A DNA stretch of 21,849 nt from assembly GCA_019649035.1 (NCBI GenBank), contig BMAT01012409.1, positions 84,344 through 106,192 of the forward strand, read 5' to 3'. A model generated the notes under the pieces. That model did not search any database, was not told the origin of the DNA, and was given only the letters and a program-made list of their open reading frames with translations. Every line of letters begins with the position of its first letter. Within the stretch, counting starts at the first letter, position 1. The stretch is from Elysia marginata (taxonomy: Eukaryota > Mollusca > Gastropoda > Plakobranchidae). Of this stretch, positions 1 through 9,420 are shown piece after piece. Position numbers and translations under genes: made by a program.

Positions 1-751
1 GTTAGTGAATTGTGAATATAAAAAGCCCACTCTGAAGATATTTCAACAAACTAGACTAGCAGGTTTTTTTTTCTTTTTCCGTAGGCTTATCAGTGAATGC
101 TATTACAGTTTTTGGCTGAAGATAATCAAACAAAAATGTTTTAGACTAACGAAAACCCAACTCATCGAAAAAAGCTAATTACACAAACTAATGTGTGTGG
201 GCTAGGCGCTTTAAAGTTTAAATTAAAGCTGAATTTCATAATTTTGTAATTTCAATCTCCTCCGCCTAAAACTAGCATAAAAATTATATCAGATTCATAT
301 AAAAAAAGAAATAAATTTATAAATCATTGAATTTCCATGAAAAATCTATCAGGGCATTTTTAAATTCGAGTGTGATTTTTAACCTGGGTCGACATGAATC
401 TTATCTCTATCTTAAGACTGAAAATTTCGTTTGGCGAAAGGCTTTTCACAGAGTGCATTGATTTTGATGCGGTTTTCACCGCGAACATTTGCTGCACAAT
501 ATTGCGCCGTTTGATTTTTAATGTTTATGTTTTTTGTTTGTTTTGTTTTTTTTGTTGTAGAAGCAAATATTGCAAAATGTGATTTGTCTGATTTGTTGTA
601 AGCGATCCTAGGTCTACAACCCGCCGTTTCTAGGACTTTCAAAACAAACTTCCGCTTCCATGTTGTGACTCTAAACCGAAAAAGATGGTTTTCCAGTCGT
701 AAAGTATATATAAAGCATACAGCATACGACAATGAAGGGTAATTTCTCGGC

Positions 752-763
752 TCTAGATCTAGA
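752..763. repeat. TCTAGATCTAGA palindrome in a CTAG-rich stretch
   Basis: A perfect 12-nt palindrome. Nearby sequence (about 600-860) repeatedly shows CCTAGG, TCTAGA and GGTCTAG words. They are probably remnants of a short-period repeat. Confidence 0.5.
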
Positions 764-1312
764 TTATCCTGGATATATAAGTGCTCTGTGAAAAAGTAGG
801 CCTAGGCTAAGCAATCTAGACTATTAAAATGCATAGATGTAGGTCTAGATTTAGCTTTGAAAAGGCAAACAACGATGAATGCGTTTAGACTGGATATAAG
901 GAGGTGAAGACAGACATATTGCTTCGTAATAATTGAGAGGAAGTGATAGAAATAGGGAAAAATAGTGTACCGGTGTAACATGACATGGCATTAAGAGGAT
1001 GCAAAAACAGTAAAAGGAAAATTAAAAAGAAAATGATACTTTTTGGCGGGGGTGTTCAGACATTTGCCGATAGATTGATGATGTGAGAGAAGAGGACAGA
1101 TTGTAATAGGATGTAAATTGACGTTTTCAAAATTGGAATGATACAGTCAATATGCAGTTACATAAAACATGAAAGGGAACTTATAACACAGTCCAGTCTA
1201 TTACTCGACCCGGTCGGGTACACCCCAACTAGTTATGTATAATTTTGCGTTAAGTAGGTTTGCATGTTTATCCTTACTCACATAGAAAATAAACTGAACA
1301 TTTTGGCTTATG

Positions 1313-1347
1313 GCATCCCGCCTTGATGGGATGCTTTCATGGGATGC
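1313..1347. repeat. Small inverted repeat with duplicated right arm
   Basis: GCATCCC (1313-1319) pairs with GGGATGC at 1328-1334 or with a second copy at 1341-1347. It is short and of unknown meaning. Confidence 0.35.
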
Positions 1348-1493
1348 GTAGTCGGCAACATTATATACCGATAAAGAGTATTTAATCAGCCTTATCAGTC
1401 GGATGTCGCAACTTGCCTTTGTGCATTTTTTGGCTTTTAAACTTAAAGGCTAAAATTGCAGAAAATTTTCAGGTGGAAGGTGAAAGAGAAATA

Positions 1494-1494
<1 letters not shown>

Positions 1495-1539
<45 letters not shown>
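1495..1539. repeat. (GA)n microsatellite
   Basis: About 22 perfect GA units. It is directly followed by sequence with TTTTATTAGGCCACAGGCC (1549-1567), which has the look of a transposable-element end but which I cannot assign. Confidence 0.92.
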
Positions 1540-1542
<3 letters not shown>

Positions 1543-2140
1543 CAATAGTTTTATTAGGCCACAGGCCAATTCATCAATATACATGTAGAATAACATTCAA
1601 TCTTCAAGTATAGTTTTCAAGTACAATTAACACGTACAATCACCAATTAGATATATACACGCTTGCGCTACTCTCCTTCACGTGACACTCTTCATATACT
1701 CTCTCAACACTCGAGCACATAAAGCATAAGTTCTCGTTCATTCTCAGTCTTGAAAAAGAGAGAGAAATAGCTTGTAGATATTGTTGTTCACATTTAAGCA
1801 TCAGAAATCACGTTCTGAGTGGCCTCTTTTTCTTATTTCTCCAGAAACGTGCTACGTACAATTTCTTCGTTCATCTTTTATCTGCGGCTTTAGTTGGTTT
1901 CGTATTTAACAAAATTTATAGTGTAGTTAATACATGTACAGAAAAAATATCATCAGCAGCAGCTTCATAATCAAGATCATCATCACCACTATAACAGCCT
2001 TTTCACACAGCAGGGCTTTTCTGGGTATCGGACTCCACCACTTTCAGTCTGTTCAAGGCTCTTCATGAAACTTCTTTCCATGAAAGTCCGCCACATATAT
2101 CAGAATCTCCTTTACAAGTCTCTGTAATAATTTTTGTATT
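1540..2140. other. Spacer, possibly old transposable-element sequence
   Basis: The part at about 1990-2110 (AACAGCCTTTTCACACAGCAG to CCACATATATCAG) is less AT-rich than the surroundings and has the texture of an interspersed repeat. I cannot assign a family, and no open frame of note is present. Confidence 0.4.
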
Positions 2141-2345
2141 CTAATGGTAAACACTCGGCTCCCGGACCGAGCCCTGACTTAGCAACTTGGCGCTTAGTCC
2201 CAGGGTAAGTCTCTTTACACCGCCGCACTCAGGCGTGATTTGACTACTCGGCTATGGGCTGTAAAGATCTTGCCAGCATTCTAGAGTGATTTGCTCCTCG
2301 ATGGATTCAGAAGGCAATTCGGTTGGTAAGGAGCAACTTAGTCGA
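2141..2345 (+). mobile_element. Decayed tRNA-related SINE (probable)
   Basis: The segment begins with an A-box-like TAATGGTAAACACTCGG (2142-2158). An anticodon-stem-like hairpin follows: CTCGG 2154-2158 with CCGAG 2167-2171 and an 8-nt loop. A weak B-box candidate is CGCTTAGTCCC (about 2191-2201). The body (ACCGCCGCACTCAGGCGTG to GGTAAGGAGCAACTT) is GC-richer than its surroundings and lacks coding potential, followed by an A/T tail around 2355-2378. The tRNA head is more diverged than in the SINE at 11622, and the two bodies do not look alike, so they are different families. Confidence 0.4.
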
Positions 2346-3173
2346 TAAGACGTGATATAAAAATGTTTTTTTTTTTATAATGTCCCTGTAGTTTCAACTG
2401 CATTGCGCGCCTTGCCATCCTTCTTGTTTGTCTCTCTATGGCGGGTCCTGTGCGTACTAGTACTGTACTACTAGTGCTAGTCATAACACTCAGGTCGATG
2501 TGTGATTCCCTACTTCTATATTCATGTCTTTCTCCCTCTCTCACCTGAGGTATATATAACCTTACGGCTTTATTATGAAGAGTCAATTGGTTTACTTATG
2601 GATCGAATTTTTTTTTAATACTATATCGACTAGATTTTTTAAACTCACAAAATAAGGTTTGTTTGAAACTTTTAATCTTTTAAGTTTATCAGTTTAATGC
2701 TTTATTTTTTTAAATGACATAAATTTCTAATTATCTTTTTTGTTTTATGCAACTTCTTCAGGTGTAAAATTATTTCTTTGCTTATTTTTTCCCCAGAAAA
2801 GTCGTTGATGTTTATTTTTATTTACAACTAAATTCGCCATAAAGGAGTTTACCATGAGCAGTACAACTTGTTGATTTCACAACACTCGTGGGAAACACTT
2901 TAAAAGCGAACACGGGCTTGAACTGAACCAAAAGTAAGGAAAATATTTTCTTTGGATTGCTTTTAAGATTCAACAAACTCCCATTTTCACAGTCGAAGCA
3001 ATGTGTCTTCAATACATGATTTGACATTGAATCTGGAGTTAAGCAGCAAGTACTGGGTAAGGACTACAATTCTAAACGTTCAAGTAATGAGTTCCGTTTG
3101 AAAGACATAGGCCCGTACTCGGAAGTCATTCCATGTTTGCCTCTCCTCTATACTCTTTAAACGTGCTCAAGCA
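2346..3173. other. Spacer upstream of the receptor gene; expected to hold its promoter or 5' UTR
   Basis: No TATA box can be placed with confidence. A pyrimidine-rich stretch at about 3136-3158 followed by an AG at 3170-3171 could be a 3' splice site just before the receptor ATG. An upstream ATG at 3133 opens a 29-codon frame that overlaps the receptor start in another frame and ends at 3222; its context is weak (T at -3). An imperfect palindrome ACTAGTA/TACTAGT lies at 2456-2475. Confidence 0.4.
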
Positions 3174-4613
3174 ATGGCGCCCAGCCTGCTCTCTGCCTGC
3201 CCAACCGTTTTCGTTCCTCTAACCATTGTCATCGCCACCACCTGTGTCATAGGCTGCATCGGCAACACACTAGCCTTCTACATTTTCAACTTCCGGTATC
3301 CTCCATCTGGGTTTAACACACTCCTCGCCGCGCTGGCTGCCTTCGATGTTTTTGCGTGTCTTGTTCACATGCCTTTGGATATTGTGACGTTCAGCGACGT
3401 AGGGCCAATTCGCTCCTACCTGTGCAAGATCACGTGCTTCCAGTTGGCTTTCACCGCCACGGGGTCGGCTCTGATCCTCCTTGTCATTGCTATCGTTCGT
3501 TTCAATGGCATCCGCAACCCGATGCTGGGTCAGTTCCAATCGAGGTCGGCCTACTTCGTGATTTTTATCAGTGTGTTGTTGGCGGCAGGGATATCCTTGC
3601 CCATTACTATACTGTTTGGAACCGGGAATATCCAAGTCTCTGAGAACCGAACGGTGGAGATTTGTGCAGTGGAGAAGAAATTCATGCACACCGCAGGTCC
3701 CTTGAGCTACTACTTCATACTTGCTGGACTATATATCATAACGTTCATTACACACAGCGGCCTCTACGCCCAGGCTATGTTTGCTCTCTGGCGAACAAAG
3801 AGAGTGTTCGTGTCTATGAGGGGGAAAAAGAACGTTGTTATGATGAGCCCTGCCACGACCAGATCCAAGAGAAGCATCAAGCCAATCCCATCACCCCGGG
3901 TCGACGCTCTGAGAGGAGAATCGACACCCAGCCTGAGCCGGGATAGGGCTGAGTCTGGGAACAGTATCGGCAGGCTGATGCCTGACACCGATTCTGAGTC
4001 AGGAAGTACTGCGTCTTCAGCAAATGGGTCGGTTCGGTTTACATTACCAGACGGCTCTTCCACTTTGCCGGTAAAAGGTGATACGAATGAAGACTATGAC
4101 GATATCATTGAGCTCAACACTATGGCTATTCAAGGTCCTCCAACTTCTACTCCCTCCCCTAGTCCCCGTCCGGGAGTTCGCCCGATCCCCGCCACCAGGA
4201 AACACGTACCGGTACCAAAGAAAAGCGGAGAGCACGCAACTTCAACTTCCTCTGCAAATTTAAGTGCTCGTACTGACTCGGTAAATTCCAAAACAAAGAA
4301 ATCTAACTCTGAAAGCACTGGTACCCAAAACATCGGGAACTACCGGATCTTGGCAGTGGTTGTTGCCATATCAATGACCTACTTTCTCAGTTACGCACCA
4401 CATTTCGGAGTGATGTTCTATCTGTTCACGCACGATGCCAGTGTGTTCAGTAAATCATCGCAAAATCTCGTGTTTGAGCTGCTCATGCGCTCCTTCTTCC
4501 TCAACAACATACTGGATCCGGTCATTTACGGACTGCTCAGTGCCGAGTTCAGGCGGGAAGTTACTCGCACGTTCAGACGTGTCAAGAAGTCGTGCTGTCC
4601 TTGTAAATTTTAA
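3174..4613 (+). CDS. Orphan class A (rhodopsin-like) G protein-coupled receptor, single exon
   Basis: The 479-residue protein has seven hydrophobic segments, at roughly residues 13-37, 48-72, 82-108, 126-147, 178-203, 390-418 and 432-454. It should be a plasma-membrane receptor coupling an extracellular ligand to G proteins. Class A landmarks are visible: GN at the end of TM1 (N31), D58 in TM2, C84 and C164 for the TM3-ECL2 disulfide, R109 at the end of TM3, P409 in TM6, and DPVIY (448-452) in place of NPxxY. An amphipathic helix 8 (about 456-469) is followed by CCPC (474-477), likely palmitoylated. ECL2 has one N-glycosylation sequon (N158). ICL3 spans about 185 residues and is rich in Ser, Thr and Pro. 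Unusual points are VRF instead of DRY, no Trp in TM4 or TM6, and no Pro in TM5. The ATG is the first in frame after a TAG at 3108-3110 and has G at -3 and +4. TM7 lacks a retinal lysine, so it is not an opsin. The general layout suggests a peptide receptor, but I cannot assign a ligand. Confidence 0.93.
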   Translation: MAPSLLSACPTVFVPLTIVIATTCVIGCIGNTLAFYIFNFRYPPSGFNTLLAALAAFDVFACLVHMPLDIVTFSDVGPIRSYLCKITCFQLAFTATGSALILLVIAIVRFNGIRNPMLGQFQSRSAYFVIFISVLLAAGISLPITILFGTGNIQVSENRTVEICAVEKKFMHTAGPLSYYFILAGLYIITFITHSGLYAQAMFALWRTKRVFVSMRGKKNVVMMSPATTRSKRSIKPIPSPRVDALRGESTPSLSRDRAESGNSIGRLMPDTDSESGSTASSANGSVRFTLPDGSSTLPVKGDTNEDYDDIIELNTMAIQGPPTSTPSPSPRPGVRPIPATRKHVPVPKKSGEHATSTSSANLSARTDSVNSKTKKSNSESTGTQNIGNYRILAVVVAISMTYFLSYAPHFGVMFYLFTHDASVFSKSSQNLVFELLMRSFFLNNILDPVIYGLLSAEFRREVTRTFRRVKKSCCPCKF

Positions 4614-6240
4614 CGCCGCTGTGAATAATACGAGAACTGAATGAGACAAACAGTTTGGATGTTGCAATTATAAAGACCCATATCTAATGGCTGTGATGTA
4701 AATCAACTACGTGATTCTTACTATTGATGTTAGATTGTACATCAAACGTGCTATAAGTAGTGTGCTTTTCCCATCGTGCCACACAGATGGGTGCGCAATC
4801 TACAAGTTTAAGAAGGCAGGCGAAAGAGTTTGGCGTCCCACAAAGTTGCACATAGCCCTGCTGAGATTTAGATCAGAACTGTTGCAAACAATCGTATTAG
4901 CGCACCGCTATCCTATTCTAGAATTCTAAGAAAGTGAACGCTTAACAGCTTCTGCAAGCCTGAGTAACTATAAGATCGGTCTATAAAAATCTAAGCCACA
5001 ACCAATGAACGCTGTGCAATACAAGTTGTTTCTACACAGACTAATGCAAAGCTTTTTCATACCGTAAAAAGGTCCACGAAAACGTGAATCGTCGTAAAAG
5101 TTCATCGTAAAGTATTTGTACATTGTCAAAATTTGGAAAATTGAGTGCAAGTGGAAAATCAAACTTTAAAAAATGTTATCCTCTTTAAGCCCATCGCATG
5201 TAAACAATTTTAGATCATTGAAGTAAATGACCTACCATTTTATTGACGAAAGGCTTAACCTGTCATCAAAGTCACTCATGCTAACTCTGCCACCATCGCG
5301 ACAACATTTATCATGATCATGATGATCATCGTCATTGTCATCATGATCATCATCATTAGGGCCCTGGTCTAAGATTCCGATAAGAGCGGATAGTGTAAAC
5401 AATAGTTCTGTAAACGTACAGATTAGCCCATATTCAATCGGACTTAAACCTTTATTCTAATAACTTGATGTAACTGATTTGTTCAGATTTCTACTTCGCC
5501 AAAGAATATCAATGTTTAGAGATACATCCTAATTTTTTTAAGTCGAAGTAGCTCTTGTCAATTTTCAGTAAACTTAATTTTTCTATGTATCCTATAGGGG
5601 AAAAATATATATAATATAAAGACTTGCATATATCTCAAGTTTAACAAAAATTGATGTTATTGGTTTTCCCTCCAGGGGCTCGACTATTTGAATGTGTTTA
5701 GTCGAAGCAGATTGACATGCCATTTTTTATTTTACGATAATTTTTTATTGTATCTTTTTCAATACCTGTGTAGTTTAGACGAGGTTGCCTTCTAAGGGAG
5801 GATGGGGAACGACTAGTCACAAAGTTAGATTGAGCTGATCATTAAAACACGACAAAATGATCCTCTGTCTGGCCCGGAAAGAGTGGGGAAGGGAAGACTA
5901 TAGTATTCAAAGGGGGAAAAGTTTTACAGGTGTGACAGATGAAGTAGCCGAAATGAAGGATGATTGCCAGCTAGGCCTGGGAATGAGCGGTCATTTTACA
6001 GGTCGCGCGTCTGGTTTGTGACGCTGTCGATGAGAAGGATAGGGACGGGATGGGGGACCAGGAAATCGGCTTAACCCATGCACATCTGTTGAATACATTG
6101 CCTTTTTGGGTGCAGTTGCTTTGATTTCCGCCTCGAACGATTTTCAACGCAAGCGTGATCTCAAAATATGATGGGTTGTGTTTCATGTCTCAGAGATAGA
6201 TCTGGTTAAGAGAGTGAGAGTGTGTGAGCGAGTGGGTTTA
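4614..6240. other. Spacer downstream of the receptor gene
   Basis: It should include the receptor 3' UTR, but no AATAAA lies close to the stop codon, so its end cannot be placed. Apart from the hairpin at 5313-5350 and a small inverted repeat (TCGACTA 5680-5686 with TAGTCGA 5699-5705), I see nothing in it. Confidence 0.5.
5313..5350. repeat. Perfect 13-bp inverted repeat in an ATGATC-rich tract
   Basis: ATGATCATGATGA (5313-5325) and its exact reverse complement TCATCATGATCAT (5338-5350) flank a 12-nt loop. The tract is built from ATGATC and ATC words, so the symmetry may follow from its simple-repeat nature. Confidence 0.6.
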
Positions 6241-6300
6241 TGTGTCAAAAAAAAAAAAGAATGAGGGGGGAGGTAAAGAGACAGCAGGAATATGTGTGGG

Positions 6301-6350
6301 TGTGTGTGAGAGAGAGAGAAAGATAGATAGATAGATATAGATAGATATAT

Positions 6351-6382
<32 letters not shown>

Positions 6383-6394
6383 GGAGAGAGAGGG

Positions 6395-6444
<50 letters not shown>
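6301..6444. repeat. Compound GA / GATA microsatellite
   Basis: A (TG) flank runs into (GA)n, then (GATA)n with ATATA variants, then long (GA)n ending at 6444. A 12-13-nt A run lies shortly upstream (about 6246-6257). The poly Ser-Leu open frame on the minus strand comes from this tract. Confidence 0.92.
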
Positions 6445-6445
<1 letters not shown>

Positions 6446-7454
6446 TTAAAGCTTACACAGAAAGACACTTTTATGATAATATGAATAAAGGTAAATCCTC
6501 ATTTTAAAAAATAAGCATTTCTGTAACATCAGCTATGTGGAAAAGGGAGAAGGCGGGTCAAATTGTATCACATGTGTTTTGTTGTTGTATATTTTTATTG
6601 ATATGTGATAAAAGGTTAAAAAAAATAACGTTTTGCATTTGTTTTCGCTATATCCATTTCAGTACATTTAACACAAAACTAACACATAAGAAAAAGATGG
6701 AAAAGAACATAGGGGGCCGTTAGGTTTTGAAAGATACCGTGGGGGGTAAAAATCAATACATAAAACAACAGAGACAAGATGGGTGGGCAAGGAGGCTACT
6801 GTGCAGGAAACGAAACTGATTCGATGTGTCCTGGTGTTTCAGTTCGATAGGGAAGCACAAAGACAAGCTTTGAACTCATTGCAAGAAGATGCTAACTTGT
6901 GAGAACAAGGAAAAGAAATTACATGTATGTGTAATAGAATCAAGGCAATGTCTCGAAATGGAAGTAGGAAGAGATACTAGAGAACTGGATTGACTTTTAT
7001 TTTACAACGGTAGTAAAATTATAAGTAGGTTCAGTGACCTTTAAATTTGATTGTTAATATAACGATGATACAGTCGCAAACAATTGAATAGACTGTATTA
7101 ATTGAGAAGCATTTCGTCATGTTGCTTCCAATATTGCCTAACTCAGTTTTTGTCCTTTTGAGAAAATCGAGTTTTTCCTGTAACTTACACCATCAAAAGA
7201 AAAGACATTAAGCGAAATATAAATTTCAATTGCTAAAAAATGGCGCAGCAGTTTAAAAATATTTACATCAGAATGTGCATTGAGAAGAGCTTAGCGTAAA
7301 AACAGACACATTCCATTTTTGTCTATGTCAGACTTAGGCCATTGAAAGCACCATGACGATTTGTAAGCTAAGTAAGCCTACAGACGTAACATTGATAGCA
7401 TAATAAATTCCTATGATTAATAACTTAGTAATCAAATTTATAATAACCGTGAGA
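6446..7454. other. Gene-free AT-rich spacer
   Basis: No coding potential or recognised repeat on either strand. I looked for the continuation of the LINE reverse transcriptase on the minus strand here and did not find it. Confidence 0.5.
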
Positions 7455-7566
7455 TTGATGATGATTGTGGTAAGAATGGTGGTGATGATGGGGATGAAGA
7501 TGACCATCATCATACTGATGATGATGGCGATGATGATGATGGTGGTGATTATGATGATGATGATGA
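7455..7566. repeat. Imperfect (TGA)n trinucleotide repeat
   Basis: A run of GATGATGATG units with TGG and AGA variants. It abuts the 3'-truncated end of the LINE ORF2 remnant. The poly-His reading on the minus strand is an artefact of the repeat. Confidence 0.9.
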
Positions 7567-8497
7567 ATTGGGTGCGTTTTTAAAGTCTCTTGAACACAAT
7601 TATTTTCCCTCAATTGTGAATTTACTTTGATATTGACACAGAGTGGAAAGTGATCTGATTCTGGTCGGGGGATGATGTTAAAGCTTTGAATTAAAAAAAA
7701 AAATATTTTTGGATGTGATAGCATGGTCTACAATTGTTTGAGATGCATGTGATGTTTCCTCGCTCATCTCCTGGTGTCCTACCATTCAAAATATAGAGAA
7801 TCTTCTCTCTGCAGAGATTAATTAACTGCTTTGTGCTTCCATGTGAATTCACGTACGATTCATCTCTTGTCTTTCTTATTTCGTAAATATCCGTTAAAAC
7901 GTCGTCATTATCAGCTGCAGGAATAAAGTTTTGAATATTGTTTTCAACAAAAACATCATTTAACGAACCTGTTCTTGCATTCAGATCACCAGCTATGACC
8001 CATTCTACCTCTCCATATTTGTCACATAATTACGTCTTGAATAGTGTTAGATAAAATTTAATGTTGAATACCTTTAGTGATTTTGTTTTGGAATACAGGT
8101 GAACACTCATGTGGTATTTAGGGTAAACATAACACTACTTTCCTATCTGTTAATTTTGTAAACATGTCTCATCGAGAAATAAACAAATAAATTCTTCCAT
8201 TGATACTTTAATCTGAGAAACAACATGGGTTAATGATTTTTTAACAAAGACAGCAATACTCCCACCGATGTGACATTCTCGCTTAGAAACATAACAGTCA
8301 TAATCTTGAAAAGTATTGGTAAGTTTATCTATGCTGCAATTATATATAGCAGGTAAAAAAATTACGAAAGCGATGCAAAATTTAACGAAATCAGGCTTAT
8401 ACAATTTGCGGGATATTCCTTGAACGTTCCATGACATGATATTACATAAGCCATTAACAAATAGTTTATGAGTAATTAGTTCAGCGGGTGCTTTCAT
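7567..8497 (-). pseudogene. Decayed LINE ORF2, 5' part only (APE-type endonuclease)
   Basis: The minus-strand frame opens with ATG at 8497 and soon reads NIMSWNVQGISRK, the N-terminal strand of APE-like LINE endonucleases (the active-site N is present). Further conserved blocks are GGSIAVFVKK, GDLNARTG (7990-7967), a segment with H-G-S and LC....LYILNGR followed by GDERGNIT, and RPESDHFPL near 7640-7662 with the catalytic SDH. The blocks lie in more than one frame with scattered stops, so several breaks separate them. The element stops at a (TGA)n repeat around 7566, before any reverse transcriptase motif. ORF1 lies immediately upstream, so this is the 5' half of one insertion. The clade within L1/Tx1-like LINEs is not resolved. 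Confidence 0.8.
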
Positions 8498-8509
8498 GCA
8501 GGGCCGGGC

Positions 8510-9420
8510 TATATCCTATTTTCTGCGATATCTCTCTGAGCAGGGCTGCGCAGTCTTTGCTCCTCCTCTCGCACCTCTAGGGGCTCCTCTGGCACCTTTA
8601 GCAGCCCCTGGACCTCGAGCCGCACCACTAAGTACGAGTGCTGCGTGTTACCGATTGCCTGGTCTCCATCTCTTGGCGGCCTCCATCTGGTGATGTGCAT
8701 GGACTTGGTTTCTGTTTCACTGCGTCAATATAGATAGCGGGTGTTGTCTGAGTCTCATCAATAACTAGCTGACCATTTTTGAAGTAGCCACGTTGACCTT
8801 GCTCGCGGAGTTCTCGAAGTTGTCGATGCTGGTTGTAAGTCAGATCGTTGGCCACATCGATTCCCTTTTCCTTCAGCGTGCTTCTTTTCCTCAGTACAGC
8901 TAACTTGTCATCATGATGGTGGAGACGAATTACGATAGGTCTTTGGGTTGAGGACTGTTCATCCCCAACTATGTCTCGTTTCGACCACACATTCTCAGGC
9001 ATTATTTCGGAAAATAGATCCAGGACTGCATCCTTACATGTGGCAGAATTTTCGTCACGATTCTCTGGAATTCCGTATAACAACAGATTCTACCGGCGAG
9101 AATATGGTTCTAATTTTTTTACCGAGTCTTCACACAGCTTTATTCATTCAGTCGTACAAACCATTTCTTCTTCAATCACATCTATGGCCTGCCTTTGTAT
9201 CTTCTTCTGTCCCCTCACATCTTCAACGTCCTGTTTCACATCTTCAACATTTACCTCCAGTTCTGCCATTTTACTTTTTAGCCTTCACGTCATTTAACTC
9301 ATCTTTTGAAAGCTGTAAATGCTTGTTCAGTATATTTTCTAAACTCTTTCAGTTCTCTTAGAACTGAGGCCAGACCTGTGACATCATCCATAGATGCGTC
9401 TTTTAACACTAAGCCTGAGA
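8510..9420 (-). pseudogene. Decayed LINE ORF1 (L1-type nucleic-acid-binding protein)
   Basis: Minus-strand translation gives a heptad-like, acidic/basic region (MAELEVNVEDVKQDVEDV and on) and then KLEPYSRR.NLLLYGIPE, the hallmark entry into the RRM of L1-type ORF1 proteins. The C-terminal domain contains RPIVIRLHHHDDKLAVLRK, LKEKGIDVANDLTYNQ and GYFKNGQLVIDE, matching the 'LK..GI.V..DLT' and 'YF..G.L' pattern of that family. About 300 codons are represented, the usual length. The copy is dead: in-frame TGA and TAG codons interrupt the coiled-coil/RRM junction (about 9100-9150), a frame change lies near 9285, and another lies near 8690. The last frame ends at 8509, 12 nt before the ORF2 ATG. 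The encoded protein would have coated LINE RNA. Confidence 0.8.

Larger units (their letters stand above)
1..1494. other. Gene-free AT-rich spacer
   Basis: No frame with recognisable domain, codon bias and splice context. It contains the CTAG-rich stretch, a T-rich tract ending in TTGTTGTAG at about 541-560 that looks like a splice acceptor without a convincing exon after it, and small inverted repeats (for example GCTTTAA 208-214 with TTAAAGC 223-229). Confidence 0.6.

Noticed and set aside
2370-2550. Possible signal-peptide exon: acceptor-like T tract plus CCCTGTAG, then a hydrophobic frame (IARLAILLVCLSMAGPV), with a donor-like GAG/GTATAT near 2547
   Set aside because: The T tract can be the SINE tail, the frame is short and ends in a stop just before the donor-like site, and no partner exon was found.
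3270-4333. Several open frames on both strands inside the receptor gene
   Set aside because: Shadows of the receptor reading frame; they lack domain character, whereas the receptor frame shows seven membrane segments and class A motifs.
6238-6468. Minus-strand open frame of repeated Ser-Leu
   Set aside because: Caused entirely by the GA/GATA microsatellite.
7425-7724. His-rich minus-strand open frame
   Set aside because: The start is the end of the decayed LINE endonuclease (SDHFPL block); the poly-His part is the (TGA)n repeat.
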